Below, piece after piece: positions 24,501 through 39,500 of a DNA stretch of 64,000 nt. Both the position numbers and the translations under genes were made by a program. The DNA comes from Ceriagrion tenellum (lineage: Eukaryota; Arthropoda; Insecta; Odonata; Coenagrionidae): NCBI GenBank assembly GCA_963169105.1, contig OY720639.1, positions 48,403,848 through 48,467,847 on the forward strand, given 5' to 3'. Within the stretch, counting starts at the first letter, position 1; every line of letters starts with the position of its first letter. Under the pieces are notes generated by a model. That model saw only the letters and a program-made list of their open reading frames with translations, was not told the DNA's origin and did not search any database.

Positions 24501-27500
24501 TTTTTAATATTGCAATTATATTTACTTCCAAACCCGTGAGTAAATGAATTTGGTCTTAAAAATTCTCGCGTTCTCACTCTTCGCCTGTGGGATGGGATTT
24601 AATTAAAGGTCCTCCGCGCTTGAGGGGTTAAGGAGGAGAGATAAATTTCAACACAACTCATCTAGTGACTATGATGTCCTAGAATGCTGATTTTGATGTC
24701 AAATGTAAGTCAAGGCATTAAATAAATGAAATTGACTGACCTCATACAGTAATTATCAGTGAATAATAAAAAATTAGCAATAAAATTCAGAGGAAAATTT
24801 CAGATGTTACCAACACTTAATGAAGAGGCCCAAGGAAATACTCAAGAACAAATATAGTAAGAAAGGGCATACTATCTAACAATGAAAAGAATAACTACAT
24901 GTGTGGAGCTACAAACAGCCACTCAAGCACCTTCATGGCCCCTAGATAGTAACTGCTAGTACAAACGTAACCTTGTGAAACCCAAGGCCATTCTTTATTC
25001 AACATCTTTCGCCTATATACAGGTAGATCATCATGCATCATCTGATTCACAGATAAATATATACAATTATGCATTGTGGAAGAATGGATGTTCTGCAGTT
25101 TCCCAAGTTTTTGCAAGTCAATTTTTAACAAGCTACTGGGTTTAATGTATTTACATCACTGTAAAACAACAGTTTGAAAAATAAAAAATAAAATGAAACC
25201 AGTCTCATATTCAATGCTGAGTTAAAAAAGGGGAAAAATGCAAGAATTTATTATTTCACTAAGAAAAATGTCCACCATATCTGTTCTGTGTTCATAAATA
25301 TGTGTAGTTAATTTTTCATCAAAATTAACATTACCATTGGTGTTCTCAATTAGAATCCTTTGCCAAATGTCATTCAACAGAAAAACAATTCTACAAACTA
25401 TTCCGTCCTGTAATGTCCATACCTGGCAAAAATTTGCAGCTGTAATGAGTTTAGTTTGACCCTCCACTTCATTCCACACAGCTACTTTCTTATCAGGAAT
25501 GTTCCACAACCGTAATTTCCCATCTAATGATCCACTTAGGAAATATCGATCATCCTGAAATAAAGAAAACGTAAATGGACAATTTCAGTAACGCCTATTT
25601 ACTCTAATTTGATGCATAAAAACTAACCAGCAATCAAATATCACCGCAAAACAATCATCAACAATGTACAACAAGCAGCTGGTTTGATTGACAAAGACCT
25701 AAAATATTATTGTTAAGTGCCACAAAAAGTCAAAGACCATGGGTTATAGTGACAGTCTTCAGCTTCCACAAATAGAGATTCTTCAAGATTTTATGAACTT
25801 TAATTTTTGTTACCATTTATATCAATTAAGTACAAGTGAAGATTCTGAAGAGTCAAAGCCCTGCACATTAAGTGCACCAGCTACATAAGCTCCAAGGTAT
25901 AAGAAATATTCTTCTTTACAACAAAAAGAGCAACTTTTATGCACTTACCCTAGGATGAAATACAATTGCTGTCACAAAATCAATATGCTGAAAACAGCAA
26001 AGGCACTCCTTCCTTGATATGTGCCACAAACGGACTGTTTTGTCCATCGATGAGGACAAAATGAAGTAATTCTGAAATATAACAATTTGCATTCATCAAG
26101 CTTGTTTTTGTAGCCTTTGTTTATTGTGAATCATGTAGTTAGACCTTGATACCATTTCAACAATAAGATTGTGGCAAGACAAGGCCAATAGCAAAAAAGA
26201 GGATAATGTATATGTGGTATCATTCAGAGTGTATCAAGTTTTTAACCCATATCACTCTCCCCTCAGAGAACCCTCATTTAATTGAAGAAGGTTCAAACAA
26301 TACTATCCATTGTAGCTACATAGTTGTTCAACAGTAGGTTCTCTGATCATGACAGCATCATCACCCCACAACACCCTACCCCACTGGACAGTCAGCCATC
26401 CATATAGATTGGTGTTCTTCAAAACTTTTTAAGAGAGACTGTTTTATGGAAGAACTGAGGTGGGTGAACAAGTACATATTTAAATTATGCCAAATAATTA
26501 AAAATGCTCTGAAAAGTAAAAAAGGCATGTTTGAAACATCTTTTATTTTCATTTCACTCAAAATGTTTTCCTGTTTACATAAAAATAACTATCATCCTAA
26601 ATTGATTAGAAAAAAATTTAAATCATCAATCAATCAAGTTGAGTCATAAATTGATTGATAATAAATATTGGGTTATTGCATTAGACTCCCCATCACTATT
26701 AGATTAGGATCTGATTAAGACAGATTTCAGGATAATCATATACAGGCAGTCCCCGAGTTACGTAAGAGATGCATTCCGACAGACTCTGCGTAAGTCGAAA
26801 ATTCTGCTTCAGTGCTCCAGAGATTTTGATCGATGCGGAAAAATGCACGGTAAATTCTCGGCGGAGAAATGTACAGAAAATTCTCAGCAAAGTTTCATTC
26901 AATTCACTGCATCATTTATGAACTCTTACGTGTATTCTTAATTTATTATAGAATCAATAAACATTATGCTAATCAAAATGAATGAATTGCTACTCAAAAT
27001 GCGTAATATCATTCCTCGAATTGACCGATTGCATGGATTCAGGAAAGTACGTTATCTTAATGCTACATTACTAAACTGAATACTAATATTGATTTATTAT
27101 GTTATTCTGCGATCGCAGGAGCCATATAATGCCTAATTTACTTCCCTTTAATCATTATATCTTCTGCCATTTATATGTTGCGTTGATTGATAGATCTGGT
27201 GGTTTCATTGTCACATTTGATACTCGCAGGAGGGGTGTCGAGGATTACGAGCAAATTACACACAAAAAAATGCCCATAAATCACTGATATTTCCATATCG
27301 ATGCTTACATTCACACGAACACACACTGAATCTTTCACGCACGCAGACACATTTACATTCTCTCACTGCGATGTCGAAGGCTGCACGGTGACGTCACCTT
27401 TGGCGTCAGCTGCTGATGAGGTTGATGTGGAGTCAACTTTCGTGAAGAAGCTGTGCAAAGATGTCTGTAAGGATGCCTTCTTTTTTTCATGATATGTTTC

Positions 27501-30500
27501 TTCGTAGCAAGACATGGCATCTTGAAGTGCCCTACTGACCTTCGCGAACCTGTCGATGTCAGAATCCATTTGTTCAAGTTTTTCCACTGCTGAATTAATA
27601 TGCTCGAAAACCTGAGACAATCCTTTGGCCATAAAGCATTTTTGTTGTCAACACATTATTTTCAGAGCCCCATCATCATCTTCATCCCCTACTTCTGCCC
27701 TATGTGTGCCCAACTCGATCAGATCTTCGTTTGTCCACTCCTCATGCAAATCCAACAGCTCCTCTACATCTTCTGCCTCCACTTCAAGGTCGAGAACATG
27801 CGCAAGATCAACAACTCGGGCTATGACTTCCTTTACTTCCTTCGCCATAAATCCCTCAAAATGCACGAGACCAGGGCAAAGTTTTTTCCAAACACCATTC
27901 ATATTTTTGCTTGTTACTTCTTCCTAGGATAATGCTATATTTTTTATTGCGTGATACACATTGTAGCCCTTCCAAAACTCCCTAAGTGTCACTCCACCAT
28001 CCCCATCTGTAGCGGCAATGGCATCAGCAAATGTCTTCCGTAAGTAATAAGCCTTGAAGGATGCTATGACTCCCTGATCCATTGGTTGTAGAAGGGATGT
28101 TGTTTGGGGGCAGAAAAATCACCTTAAGAAATTCATTTAACTCATTCAAGTGAGGAGGATGGCCAGGTGCTCTGGTAGAAAATGGTGGCAATACCAGTTC
28201 TCAAATACGGCAGGTGTAACCCAAGCTTTTGGGTTTGATTTCTAGACGACTGAAAGAGAGGATTAATCAACATTTTTTAATGCTCGCGGATTTTCAGAGT
28301 AATAAATTAGAAGAGGTCTCAATTTGCAATCTCCCATCGCATTACCTCCAAGCAAGAGAGCCAGGTGATCTTTTGCTGCCTTGAAGCCAGGTGCGGACTT
28401 TTCTTCTTTCGAAATAAATGTACGGTGAGGCATCCTTTTCTAAAAAAGCCCCGTTTCGTCGACATTAAACACCTGTTCTGGTAAATAGACACCCTCCTCA
28501 ATTATTTTTTCAAGGACTTTTGGAAAATTTTCTGCTGCCTCTATATCCCCACTGGCTGCCTCACCACATTATTTTACATTATGCAAATTCCAATGATATT
28601 TAAATCCATTGAACCACCCATTTCTCGCGACAAAACTTCCACCCACCTCTCCTTTCTGATTCTTCAACAGTTCATAGATACTTATGGCCTTATGTTGAAT
28701 TGTCATAAGACTAAGCGGTCTACCTCTTCGATGCTGCTCCTCCATCCACACCATCAGTAATTTTTCCATTTCAGCCAGAAGACAATTGAATTGTTTGATA
28801 ATGATGGTGGTTCTCATACAAGTAGAACCTTTTACATGACTTTTATTCGTTCCTTGTCTTTCACAATAGTGTTTATAGTTGACATGGCCATGTTTAGAAC
28901 ACGTCATATGTTCAATATCGTTAGCCCACTTTCATATATCTTCACGATATCAATTTTCTCTTCTAAAGTGATTGTACGCCGCCTTTTAGAAACACCTGGC
29001 TTACTCTCACTTCGACGCTTATCTGCCATTGTCCGAGGATCCAAAACACTTTCTTTCACATATCACAATTTTTCACAAATCCAACTCTCAACTTTGAGTT
29101 CCAGAAAATGACTGAAGGGATTGATATAGGCATCGTAGTACCCCACGATCATTCAGTAACAATTTTGCCAGTGCTATCGTGCCCTACGTTACGAAGTACC
29201 AATCAAACAAGACATCTTTGGGTGCTTGAGTGGAATATATTGTTGCATCGTTTGCAGCCGACGGGGACAGTGCTGGATTAACAATAAGGCAAAGTAGGCA
29301 GTTGCCTATGGGCCCCGAGAGTTTTTCCCCTCTCTTCTCTTGTGACTCCCTCCCCTTTTCCCCTCGACGGACCCCGTTGATTGCTCTGCCCACAGGCCCC
29401 CAAGTCCGGCACTGGAAGTGGCAAAGGCGAACCTTTTTTTAAGCAAAATATGAACAGAATATTATAATAATATACTTTAAAGTACAGAATGATGCGTTAG
29501 CCATAGCCTCCGGGATATAACATTACCTCTTACTTAGTAGTCCTTCGAAAATCATGGGTAAGTCTCTGATCGCTGTGACTTTCCAATGGCCAGGTTCGAA
29601 AAAGTTATTTCTAGTCGATTTCTACAAAAATAATATAGAAGATGATGATGGCTTCTCTTTGTAATCCGATTTAAGAGATCAAGAGGATGTAGGTAGATGT
29701 TCGTGGTTAGAAAAAATACGAGTTAATTTCTTGGCAATAAGTCATGCTCCGTTGCACAACAGACTGCTGCCTTACCGTGGGCTGTTACCGTGGGCCAAGT
29801 TCCATCTCGTGGGTACTAACCAAGTCTTTTCTGCAATAAAGACTTCTGTTTGAACGGTTTGAACTTCATTTTCTTTTAAATCCACATACGGGCATGGTCA
29901 AACTTAAGGATACAAATTCAAAATAGACGAAAGTCGGAGTTCGGGTTTCAGGTCTGAATGATGCGTATCAAGCTGTATCGTACTGGCGTGAGCTCAACCA
30001 CTTCTCTCGCTCGGACTGTAAATTGTCGCGTTGATTGGTGACTTGGGTAGAAGATATAAGATTTTTTAGCTATTTTGCTACAAAAATTAATGAACATTAA
30101 TTAAAATTCCTCAGATGAATGATAAAAATGGGCCAATTTGTTTTGTATATCACGTTAAAAACTCAATAACAATTCGATATTTTATCCGTCAGTAGGTATA
30201 CGAGCGAACATTTTACTTTTTCGTGCTCGCGTACGAAAATTAACGGAATCTCTTAAGGTTACCACTTACGTAAGTACGGATTTACGTAAGTCGAGACATG
30301 CATAACTCGGGAACTGCCTGTAGTTGAAAGCTAGTCAGCCAGGGGCCTGTGGTTTATGGTAGGATTACCAAGACATTTAGTGAAAGATTTAGATTAATGG
30401 TTTATTAAGATTGAAGATAAGAAGAAAAGGTTCCTAATTAATATCATTGTAATTATTATAGGAGGAGGAGCAGTGGGATAAAAAAATTGGAGGATATGCA

Positions 30501-33500
30501 CAGCAGTAGGTGGAACACATTAAATGTCAGGGGAGTTTTCAGCATGAAAAATACTGCAATTAGTGACAAGGAAGGATGAATTGGCTAAGAAAGGAGAAAG
30601 AATAAGGATTGAATTAGTGAGGGTAAATTTGAGCTATAACAAAAAGAAGATATCAGTTATATCCCTGAAATAGAGAGAAGCATTGTTAGCTCAAAAATTA
30701 ACTTCTTTGGAAGAGTGAGGAAAATTATGAGAAAAGAAGGCTGTAGGAAGTAAAAAAGACACAAGGGTTGCATTTGATTAGGTGGGGGATGATAGGAAGC
30801 TGATCACAGAAATTCAAAGGTGGCAACAAAAATAGAAGCAGGACATACAAAAGAGTGATGACCTGCTGAGGAGGGCTTTACTGAGGAAAATTTTGGACTG
30901 TAAGGAGGAGAAGAATAAGAGGAATTTTGGACGGTACGTAAGGTGATAAAAGATCCAATTAATTCATTACTTAAACTGCTCCCATCATCAGTTGACGATC
31001 TACGGACGCAACTACTTCCTTAATCTACTTGAGATGTGAACTATGACAATTTTTCCAATAACATTTATATTTTTTAAGAATTCCAAACAAAAATTCAAAT
31101 ATAATATGGATGTTTCAAAGACCTTTATGGCCATTCACTGCCTTTCTCAAGTCCATTCTGACCTAAATGCCCCTGAAGATTTCAAGAACACTAAAAATTA
31201 AATAGAGGACAAACATTTTTCATGATTGGAGGATTTAAGCACCTGATTGATTGAGTAGCTTATGCTTATCTTACCTTAGACCATGAAACATCAAGAAGAT
31301 CGGAAGTATGCCCTGCATATGTACAAAATGGCCGACTAACAAAGGGCCCACTTCCAGCATCTGTAGGTGGGGAGCACTGCTGCTCTTCTGACGATGACTG
31401 CTGAGAAACTAATGACTCCTGAGATGGCGTTGGAGACACCTGTTGAACAGAGTTAATTCTATGAGCCTGGTTAAAAGTTCAGCTTAGGGAAAGTTAATAC
31501 TATGTCCATAAAAGAAGATAGAATCAATCACACCACCTCGTTAATGGCCACGTCAAAAACAAAGGCAATAAATTATTAGAGAGAGTGTATGCATAGTTAT
31601 TATGAAAAAGCAAAGCAGAATTTAGAAGAGACATACTTAATGATAACTTTTACTTAACCACAAAAAACACGATCCAGGTTTCAATACATAAATATCATCT
31701 TCAGGTGTATAACAAGTTTGGGAACTCCCATCATCTCCCCACATCATCCCCTTCCCCTTCTTTCCTTTTTCCCCAATAAATAAAGAGTTCCCAAAGTTGT
31801 TATGCATCTGAAGATGATACCTATGTATTGAAACCTGGGTCATGTATTTATGTGTGTTTTTTGTGGTTAAGTAAAAGTTATCATTAAATATGTCTATACC
31901 ACCAAGTTAACAAAGATACTGCTTTATTTGTTCAGAATTTAGAAGATATGAAATCTACATCATCTACAACCAGTTATACTCCCTATGTAGATTGTATACT
32001 TAAAGTCATCGGACATATGCAGCTACGAGACTCTTGACCCAAAAGCAAAAATAATAAAATTCACAAAGGTGAAATCACATTTTCATCAATATATAAATTA
32101 TACAAACATGACTTCACTTTTTTACTTACAGCTTCAATTTTGTTCACATAAATTGTAACTTGTTCAAATTACTCCTTTTATCTCTCAAAAGCACAGGTTG
32201 CCTACATTGCGGAACAACCTCTGTCTCCCAGGACCCAAATTAGGACTGGATTTTACTGTATATATTAGCAAGAGGCGAAAACTATTACCAATAATTATAT
32301 TCCCAACAATTATATACTCGAGCTATAATTCCAAACTATTATATACTCCAATTACTAATATTGGAAATTATCCACGACGCAAGATCTTGAATAATTACAG
32401 TAGAAACTCGATAATACAAAGTACGAAAATACACAGTTACAATTTTACGAAGCAAAACTGACGGTCCCGACAAAATGCCTACGTTAAATACATGGCACTG
32501 TTTGAAAATACTAAGTTTCGTTAATACGAAATTTTCTACATTGCGATCTCAGACCCAGTCCCACAGAGAAACTGAGTTCATTTTTATGAACCCGGGGGGA
32601 AATCCCATCAGGAAAGCTCTCTCTTCGCCGACGTAGACTCCTAACAAATCAGCATTACAAAATATAATCTATCAATTGTATAAAATGCGTGAATTTTAGA
32701 GCATTCATCTCTCACACATCTTGAGTCACATAATTATTTATCAAATTTAAGTCATGGATAATTTAGATTTTGAGTGATGGGGAAAATGGTAGCTTGAGGC
32801 AATTTTCCCTTATTTATTTTTGTTTTAACTGTTAGCTGCATTTCCTTAATGTGAACAATTCTCTTTTGATTACAACTTATGTGTAGCGCCACATACTGAC
32901 TCACTGCCATGTGTTATTAGTGGCAATTTCAATTTATTGAGGGCTCGAATGGAAAAATGACGCGATAAAATGATGAGAAATAGGACTGGGATCCAAGTCG
33001 CAGTAACTATACCTAATAAAAGCTTTTCCTTTCCTATGAATGATCTTCTTCTCTTTAGAAAAATGACACAATGCATCAATTCTAACAAATCTGGAATAGC
33101 TTTGCAATTGGCTAGTGACTTCACCATAATTGTTTCTGAAGTCTATGCCAGGTGAGCTACTCAGCTATCTTTCCTTGAGCTACATTCTAACTAAATTAGT
33201 AATTTACACACAAAATTTTCACCTTACAATATTATTAACATGGTTCATTCTGTTGAATCTGTGGCTGATTATGCCATTTCATCTTTTCTGAAAAATTCGT
33301 AATTTCATTGCCTCCACTCTGTGATTTGGCTCAAAACTGTACAGAACTTGAAGGTGCATTAAAATTTGAGCAGTCTCTCATTAAAACTGAAATTTTTGTT
33401 AAAAATATATCCTGAACGGGTGAGTATGCTTGTTTTCTTCAATAAAAATCTTAAGTAATGCAATATAAATAGCCCATACAGCAGCAGATAAAGGACAATG

Positions 33501-36500
33501 TTCCTAGAAATGCTAACATTATGAGTTATGCCAGAAAATTATTCCTCATGACCCAATACTTTGTAAGAACGAAAAATAAGATGCTCTAAAATAGTTTTCT
33601 TGCTGATACTTCTTTAGGCTCCTCAACAAATAAATTGCCCGATATTGTAAAAATGTTTCAAACGATTTTTATTGAAATTTATTTAATTGATTTGATGAAA
33701 TAATTATTGCCATTAAAGTTATCTGCCATTTTAAGGTAGGTTTTATTGAAAGTCCGAGAAAATCATCCTGATTTTCACATGTGAAGAGCCTTATCTCTCT
33801 CAATTATTTCTTTCTTAATCTCTGCATACATCCTAACCTTTTTCATCCCATCCATATTACCTGTTCTCTTTCTTCCTCCTACCCGACATCCTTCACTCTA
33901 TCACAACCTTAAGCAGCACATTGCCTATTATCAACCGTTCTGGTCACCTACCCAGCCTCCTCCTGATGACATCCAAAAGCTTCCTTTCCTCCCCCACAAT
34001 ACCAAGTACTTCCACATCTATCTTCCTTTCTGTCCACAAAACCTCCTGCATCCTCCTCCACACCCAAGTCTAAAAAGCCTGTTGCCTATTATTGTCATCC
34101 TTCATCAGAGTCCACATTTCAGCCCATGAAATGCAACAATCCATAACATCAAGCTCTTCACTAGTCTCTTCAGGTTCCTTACTCAGGTCCTTCATCATCT
34201 TCCTTCTACTTCTAGACGCTCCCTTCATTCACACTATTCTCATCCTTATGTGTATCTTCACCACTATACCCATTTTCTTCCAGTGCACTGCCCAAATAAT
34301 TAAAATGCTCTCCTTACTTGGGTGGTAAACTGAAATAAAATGGGTATAGTGGCAAGGGCATGAGAAGGAGAATAGCATTAGCGAAGGGAGCATGTAAACT
34401 CAGAGAAGGGAGCCAACGACGGGGACCTTGGGTAAGGATATAATGAAGAGGCAGATAAAGAGCTTGATATGGAGTGTAGCTTTGTATGAGTAGAAACATA
34501 TGGATAGATGGGGAAAAGGCTATAAAATAACTATACTGAAATTCCAAAGCAAAAGAGTTAAAATTTTGAATTCAACATATAGCTTTTAACTACAACAGAT
34601 AGCAAATTATTTTTCAGGATATTATTAGAAAAATAATTAGTGCATTCAGCATTTGAATATTCAAGGTATTGAAATATTCGAGGCATACAATTATATTCAT
34701 ATTTGGTATTCGAATGATAAAAAACTACGGTTCTTCCCATCTCTAATATCTATAATCCTGACCATAGAGAAGTCCTACTAATTGCTAGTCGTGTCACATA
34801 GGTCTTTACCATTTACATACTACCAAAATAAAAAATTGGTCTGCATTATACATGAATAGAAATGTTATAATTACATAATGACATAATGTATGTCCACAAA
34901 CAGTGAACGGTATATTTTCTTTGGCCACCTCCACATTATTATTCTACCCGACTAAACACCTTGCCATTTAGAACCAAAAACAGAGCATATCCTAAACCAA
35001 AGCCAATGTAAAAAATATGCCACCTCATGCCCCATTTGTCTCTAAACAACTAGCCATTTGAACGAAATAAATTTGTATATTCAGTTCATGATAAAGAAAG
35101 CATCACACATGATGGCAAGTGAATGATATTTTGGAAATAGGTTGAGTCTCATGGTCTTTTTACTTAGGATTGTATTATGACGAGAGGGTGACTTGGAAGC
35201 CCATTTGAGCCAGCTACCATTGTAACTATGTACATGTTAGAAACAAATGCACATGTTAAACACCCATAGTAGTTGTTCCTCTCAACTGACCATGAGTTAA
35301 TAAAATTAAAGTCTCATATAAGTTATTTCAATTTTAATATTTTCTAAATTGAAATTTTGCAAAACCATGATCACACACTTCAAAGCATTTGTGAAGGAAA
35401 CCACAAAGTAATAGTTATTTTAGGATTACTTATTGTATAAACGTATTCTTAAAGGATGGTTTCACAAATAATGACAAAAAAAGGTTTAAAGACATCGTCA
35501 AAGACTACAATAAATAGGTGAAACAAAAAGAAACATTATTTCTCAGCTAATTAAAAAGGCTTGAAAATGTGAAGTACCGATTTTTCAGTCAGCCCATAGC
35601 TTTGGATGAAAGACATTAGGTTATCAATTCTAAAGGAATGAATACAATGACATCAATCAAGGGTAATCAAGAATTTTGATATCAACCCTTAATATAAAGA
35701 ATAAAATGGTCTCATCTCTTAACAATCTTATTGAGACACATGAGAATATATCAAGAGAACATGGTTACATTCTAAGTGTGAAAGGACCAAACTAATTTAA
35801 AAGGCACAACCTTTCAAATTAATAAGTCTGAGCAGTGAATGACAACATCCACAATGACATTTTCTTACCTTCTCAGCATTGTATTTTGTCCTCATATCTT
35901 GAAAATAAGGCCACGCACTTCTCAAAACCCATATCCTTAACACTCTGTCTTGACCAGCACTTGCCAACAATCGTCCACACCACGAAAATTTCATACACCA
36001 TATAGCAGATCCACTAGAACCCCCACCGGGTGGTGCAGTGCCTCCATTGGCTGACTGGCTCCATAGCTCTTGAATTCGCTGAACACCATCCCATTCATAT
36101 GGACCTTTATGACTACTTGATGCCTTTGCCTGAAATTGGATTAAAAATTCAATGTTCTCAAGAAAAGAGGCCAGCACTTAGTAGGTCTGATCAGAAAATA
36201 ACTGAATATTTTGAACACTGAAACAATGAAGTATCCTTGTCTCACACAATTGGCTGCACTGAATTTTCCATAAACTACCGAGTAAATTGGTGTTCTCAGA
36301 TTTTTAATATTTTGTATAGTTCCCATATTGTTGTAATTTGAGGGCAAGGTTTCTTTTAACAAATTCTGAATTGTTTGAGTACTTCCAACATTTTATTAAA
36401 AAAATTTGAACTATACCGAAAGTAATATTCATGAATGATGAACACTTCTGAAAATATGAGACTAAACTGGGGAAAAAATATAAGTGAACTGTTTAGTTTA

Positions 36501-39500
36501 ATTGTTGGGCAGAGACTAACCCAGAAAATAGATACTTTAAGGCTATGAGCAAAAAGATGCCATATTCAATAAATGAGACAATCCCATTATAAGAATCTAT
36601 TCTGGCAATGATTTCCATATAAATAACTATAGCTTTATATATTAGCAAACCCAGCAATGAGTTATTCTGCATAAATATTTAATGCCATGTGGCAGAACTC
36701 CTAAGGACTAAATGGTCTAAAAATAATATAAATTTAAATTACTGTGCCACAAAAGTTAAACTTCTAACAAAAATTTGACAAAAAATTGAGGGAGGAAAAG
36801 TGTCTTCAAAAATGAAAACCTAAAAAAAGGAGAGGAGGATATATTTATAAGGAGGAAGCATGATCTAAAGCCAAAAGATTCTTCAAGAATAATCTCTTCA
36901 CCAAAGCAGTATGAAAACTTATCTACTTATACTGCCAATTCCAATTAATGTGAGGCAACCACCTAATACCCTTTCCAAGTAAAAGCAGGGCTAGAATTCA
37001 ATCTAAATAACAACACATAATGACATTCACCTTTGGTTGATCTATGACAGGTTGTTGGCCAACACCAAGTCGATCAGCTGGATCATCATGCCTTCTGGTT
37101 GAGCCTTCTCTTTGCATACCTTCCTGACCAGAACTGGGACGGGGCAAAGACCGAGTCAATCCTGACTCATGCGCTCCTGCTCGAGACTGAGCTATGGACC
37201 TTGCTTTATCCACAGTTCTCCTGACAGTGGAACCCAAAAGACGCTTCAACTGTTGGTGGGATCGGGCAAGGACTTTCCTGAAAGCCAAATGAAAACATGT
37301 CATCATCAACAAAAAAACATTTTCATTAATTTCGCCTGCTGGCATTGGATTTTATGTAGTTTCTTTTCATTCTTTCCATGCGGTTTGAAAAAAATAAGAC
37401 ATTTAAGTTCTCTGATAATAATAACATTAACTTACACCAGTATTCATTTTATACAACGATTATCTCAGGCATTTTCCTGAATTATATGCACAGTAGCATG
37501 AGAACCACTAAAAGTCAGTTAAAATCATTCAAATGATGAAGAGAAGTGAATACCAAATCATGGTGTACAATGAATTAGCATCTTTTTCTACAATTGTTAA
37601 AAGAGAATTGATGGTTTGTCATCAAACCCTTCCTTCTAAGGATACAACTATGAGCATTACTAATATATTGTGTATTACTTGGAACCAAGTAGAGAAAAAC
37701 CAAGTTCATACAAAACTTTTCGACTGAGGCAACCGGTAATAACAACACCATTTTTTTAAATATACATGGATACACCAATTCTCCCAGGTGATAAGACATT
37801 TTTTTAATTCACTTAATGTCACATTCCACACTTTCAAGATACAAAAAGAGCAGTAACTATTCTTGAAGGCGAACCTCACTCATCAAGTCGACCCATATTT
37901 TAACCTCTCAACCTTCTGCCGCTACCATGTACACAAGTACTGTGGTATTTGCTATGGTACACAAGATACGTATCTTGTGTACCATAGCAAATGTAAGAGA
38001 AAACAGGGACTCACAAAAAACTGTTCTGTATATAGCTATCAACCAGAACCAATCATAATTTACATCTTTTTCCAATAAATTTGAAAAAGTGCATGGCCAA
38101 AGGAAATGAGCATATGACTTTTCACTTTTCCTGACCAAAAAAGTATGTACTGTTAACAATATCTGACAGCGTTCCCAATTAGAAGTGATACATTAAAGAA
38201 TTGGACATTTTAAAATACACCGAAATGAGCAAAAAATTTGCAAGGAAAACAACCGACGGGCTTTCATCATCCCTTCAAGCATCTTTAAATAGGATAATTC
38301 CATCTTGAATAACCTTTCTGAATGCAGGAAAATATGTGACATATGCAACAAGTGACAAATGCTTACCCACGCTTCCGACCAGTAGATTCCCCTTGCTCAT
38401 CATCAACCGATCTCTCACTTCTCGCATCTATTGCTGCAGAAATACCATCATGGCACATAATGGATGCATCGATGGAACCCACAGAGGAGGGTGCAATGGA
38501 TGATGCAGATGGAGATGGAGGCCTCAAACTAGATGTGTCAATGGATCCTGTGGCCACACTTTCTTCATCAGAGTCTCTCTCTCTTTCAAGACTTGAGTTA
38601 CTGCAAGAAATAGCTTAAAATTATAACAATATGGCCCATTTCTGTAGAGGTTATGATTAGCTTGTTGATAGCCTTGGCAAATCAGCTCAAATTCTTTAGT
38701 CACAATCAAAAACTGGATAATCATTAACAACACACCCGGAAAATTTGTTTACGACCATATTTAGTATATAACATATATACTTATATGGTCAAAATTTCAT
38801 CTAACAAGAGCCTAGGGAGCCTATGAACACAGATACATATGTATTTTCTTGATTGTCAACCAGCATACCTAGATTCCATACCAACATCCCTGTATATGAC
38901 GCTTCTCCTGAGCACATTCTTCTGACCAATTCCATTAATTCACTATTCTTCAAAGAGAAAAATAAGATTGAGAAATGAATGCATTACCTTCACTAAGTCC
39001 TCAAGTATGCTCAAAGAATCACCCTCACCAAACGTACAGGAAGCATGGAAAATATATCCTCAGAATATCAATGGCTTAGCAATCAAAATTTGCTGATAGA
39101 TGCGAGGAAGTTACAGCTTGATATACTCTTAAACAGCAAAGAAAACCCACATGGTGCATCCACTAATTACTTTACGGACAGTTAAACATTGCAAGAAAGA
39201 AAAAATCTATACTAGAAAAAAAATTTTTAACATAAAAAATTGAAAAAATATTTTTAAAATAAAATTATTTGGATTAGGCATACTGAGAAAATGAAGTAGC
39301 ATGAACCTGAAAGAAATAATTGGTAGAATTTAGGGTTACATTGAAGGGTCAATTTCACAAACCGAAAAAATTGAAGGAGCCCATTCAAAAGTTGACCACA
39401 AAATACTGAAAAAATACTCTGAATACAGGGCTTCTAAGGACAAATAAAAATTACAAAATTTAAAAGATAATTCAAATTTATGCAATTGCCCCATCTAGAA

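Larger units (their letters stand above)
26743..30320 (-). mobile_element. Tigger/pogo DNA transposon
   Basis: Ends are inverted copies: CAGGCAGTCCCCGAGTTACG at the left and, on the minus strand, CAGGCAGTTCCCGAGTTATG at the right, both flanked by the TA dinucleotide expected for the Tc1/mariner/pogo group (26741-26742, 30321-30322). Inside, a minus-strand Tigger-like transposase is recognisable. A small 147-bp TIR insertion lies within it (29268-29414). It sits in the WDR44 intron between exons g and h, in the same orientation as the gene. 3578 bp is somewhat longer than typical Tigger elements because of this insertion and perhaps others. Confidence 0.88.
31629..31895. mobile_element. foldback element with two hammerhead-like motifs
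   Basis: Inverted arms start AGACATACTTAATGATAAC at the left and AGACATATTTAATGATAAC (minus strand) at the right, and continue with an AACCACAAAAAACAC-like segment on both sides. Each arm carries the hammerhead-like motif described separately, in opposite orientations, around a pyrimidine-rich centre (31730-31775). No coding sequence. The architecture could derive from terminal repeats of a Penelope-like element joined head to head. Confidence 0.75.

Noticed and set aside
32399..32430. pogo-like end CAGTAGAAACTCGATAATAC
   Set aside because: No inverted partner found within several kb, so no element could be delimited.
38343..38618. 91-residue plus-strand frame
   Set aside because: Antisense shadow of WDR44 exon d.
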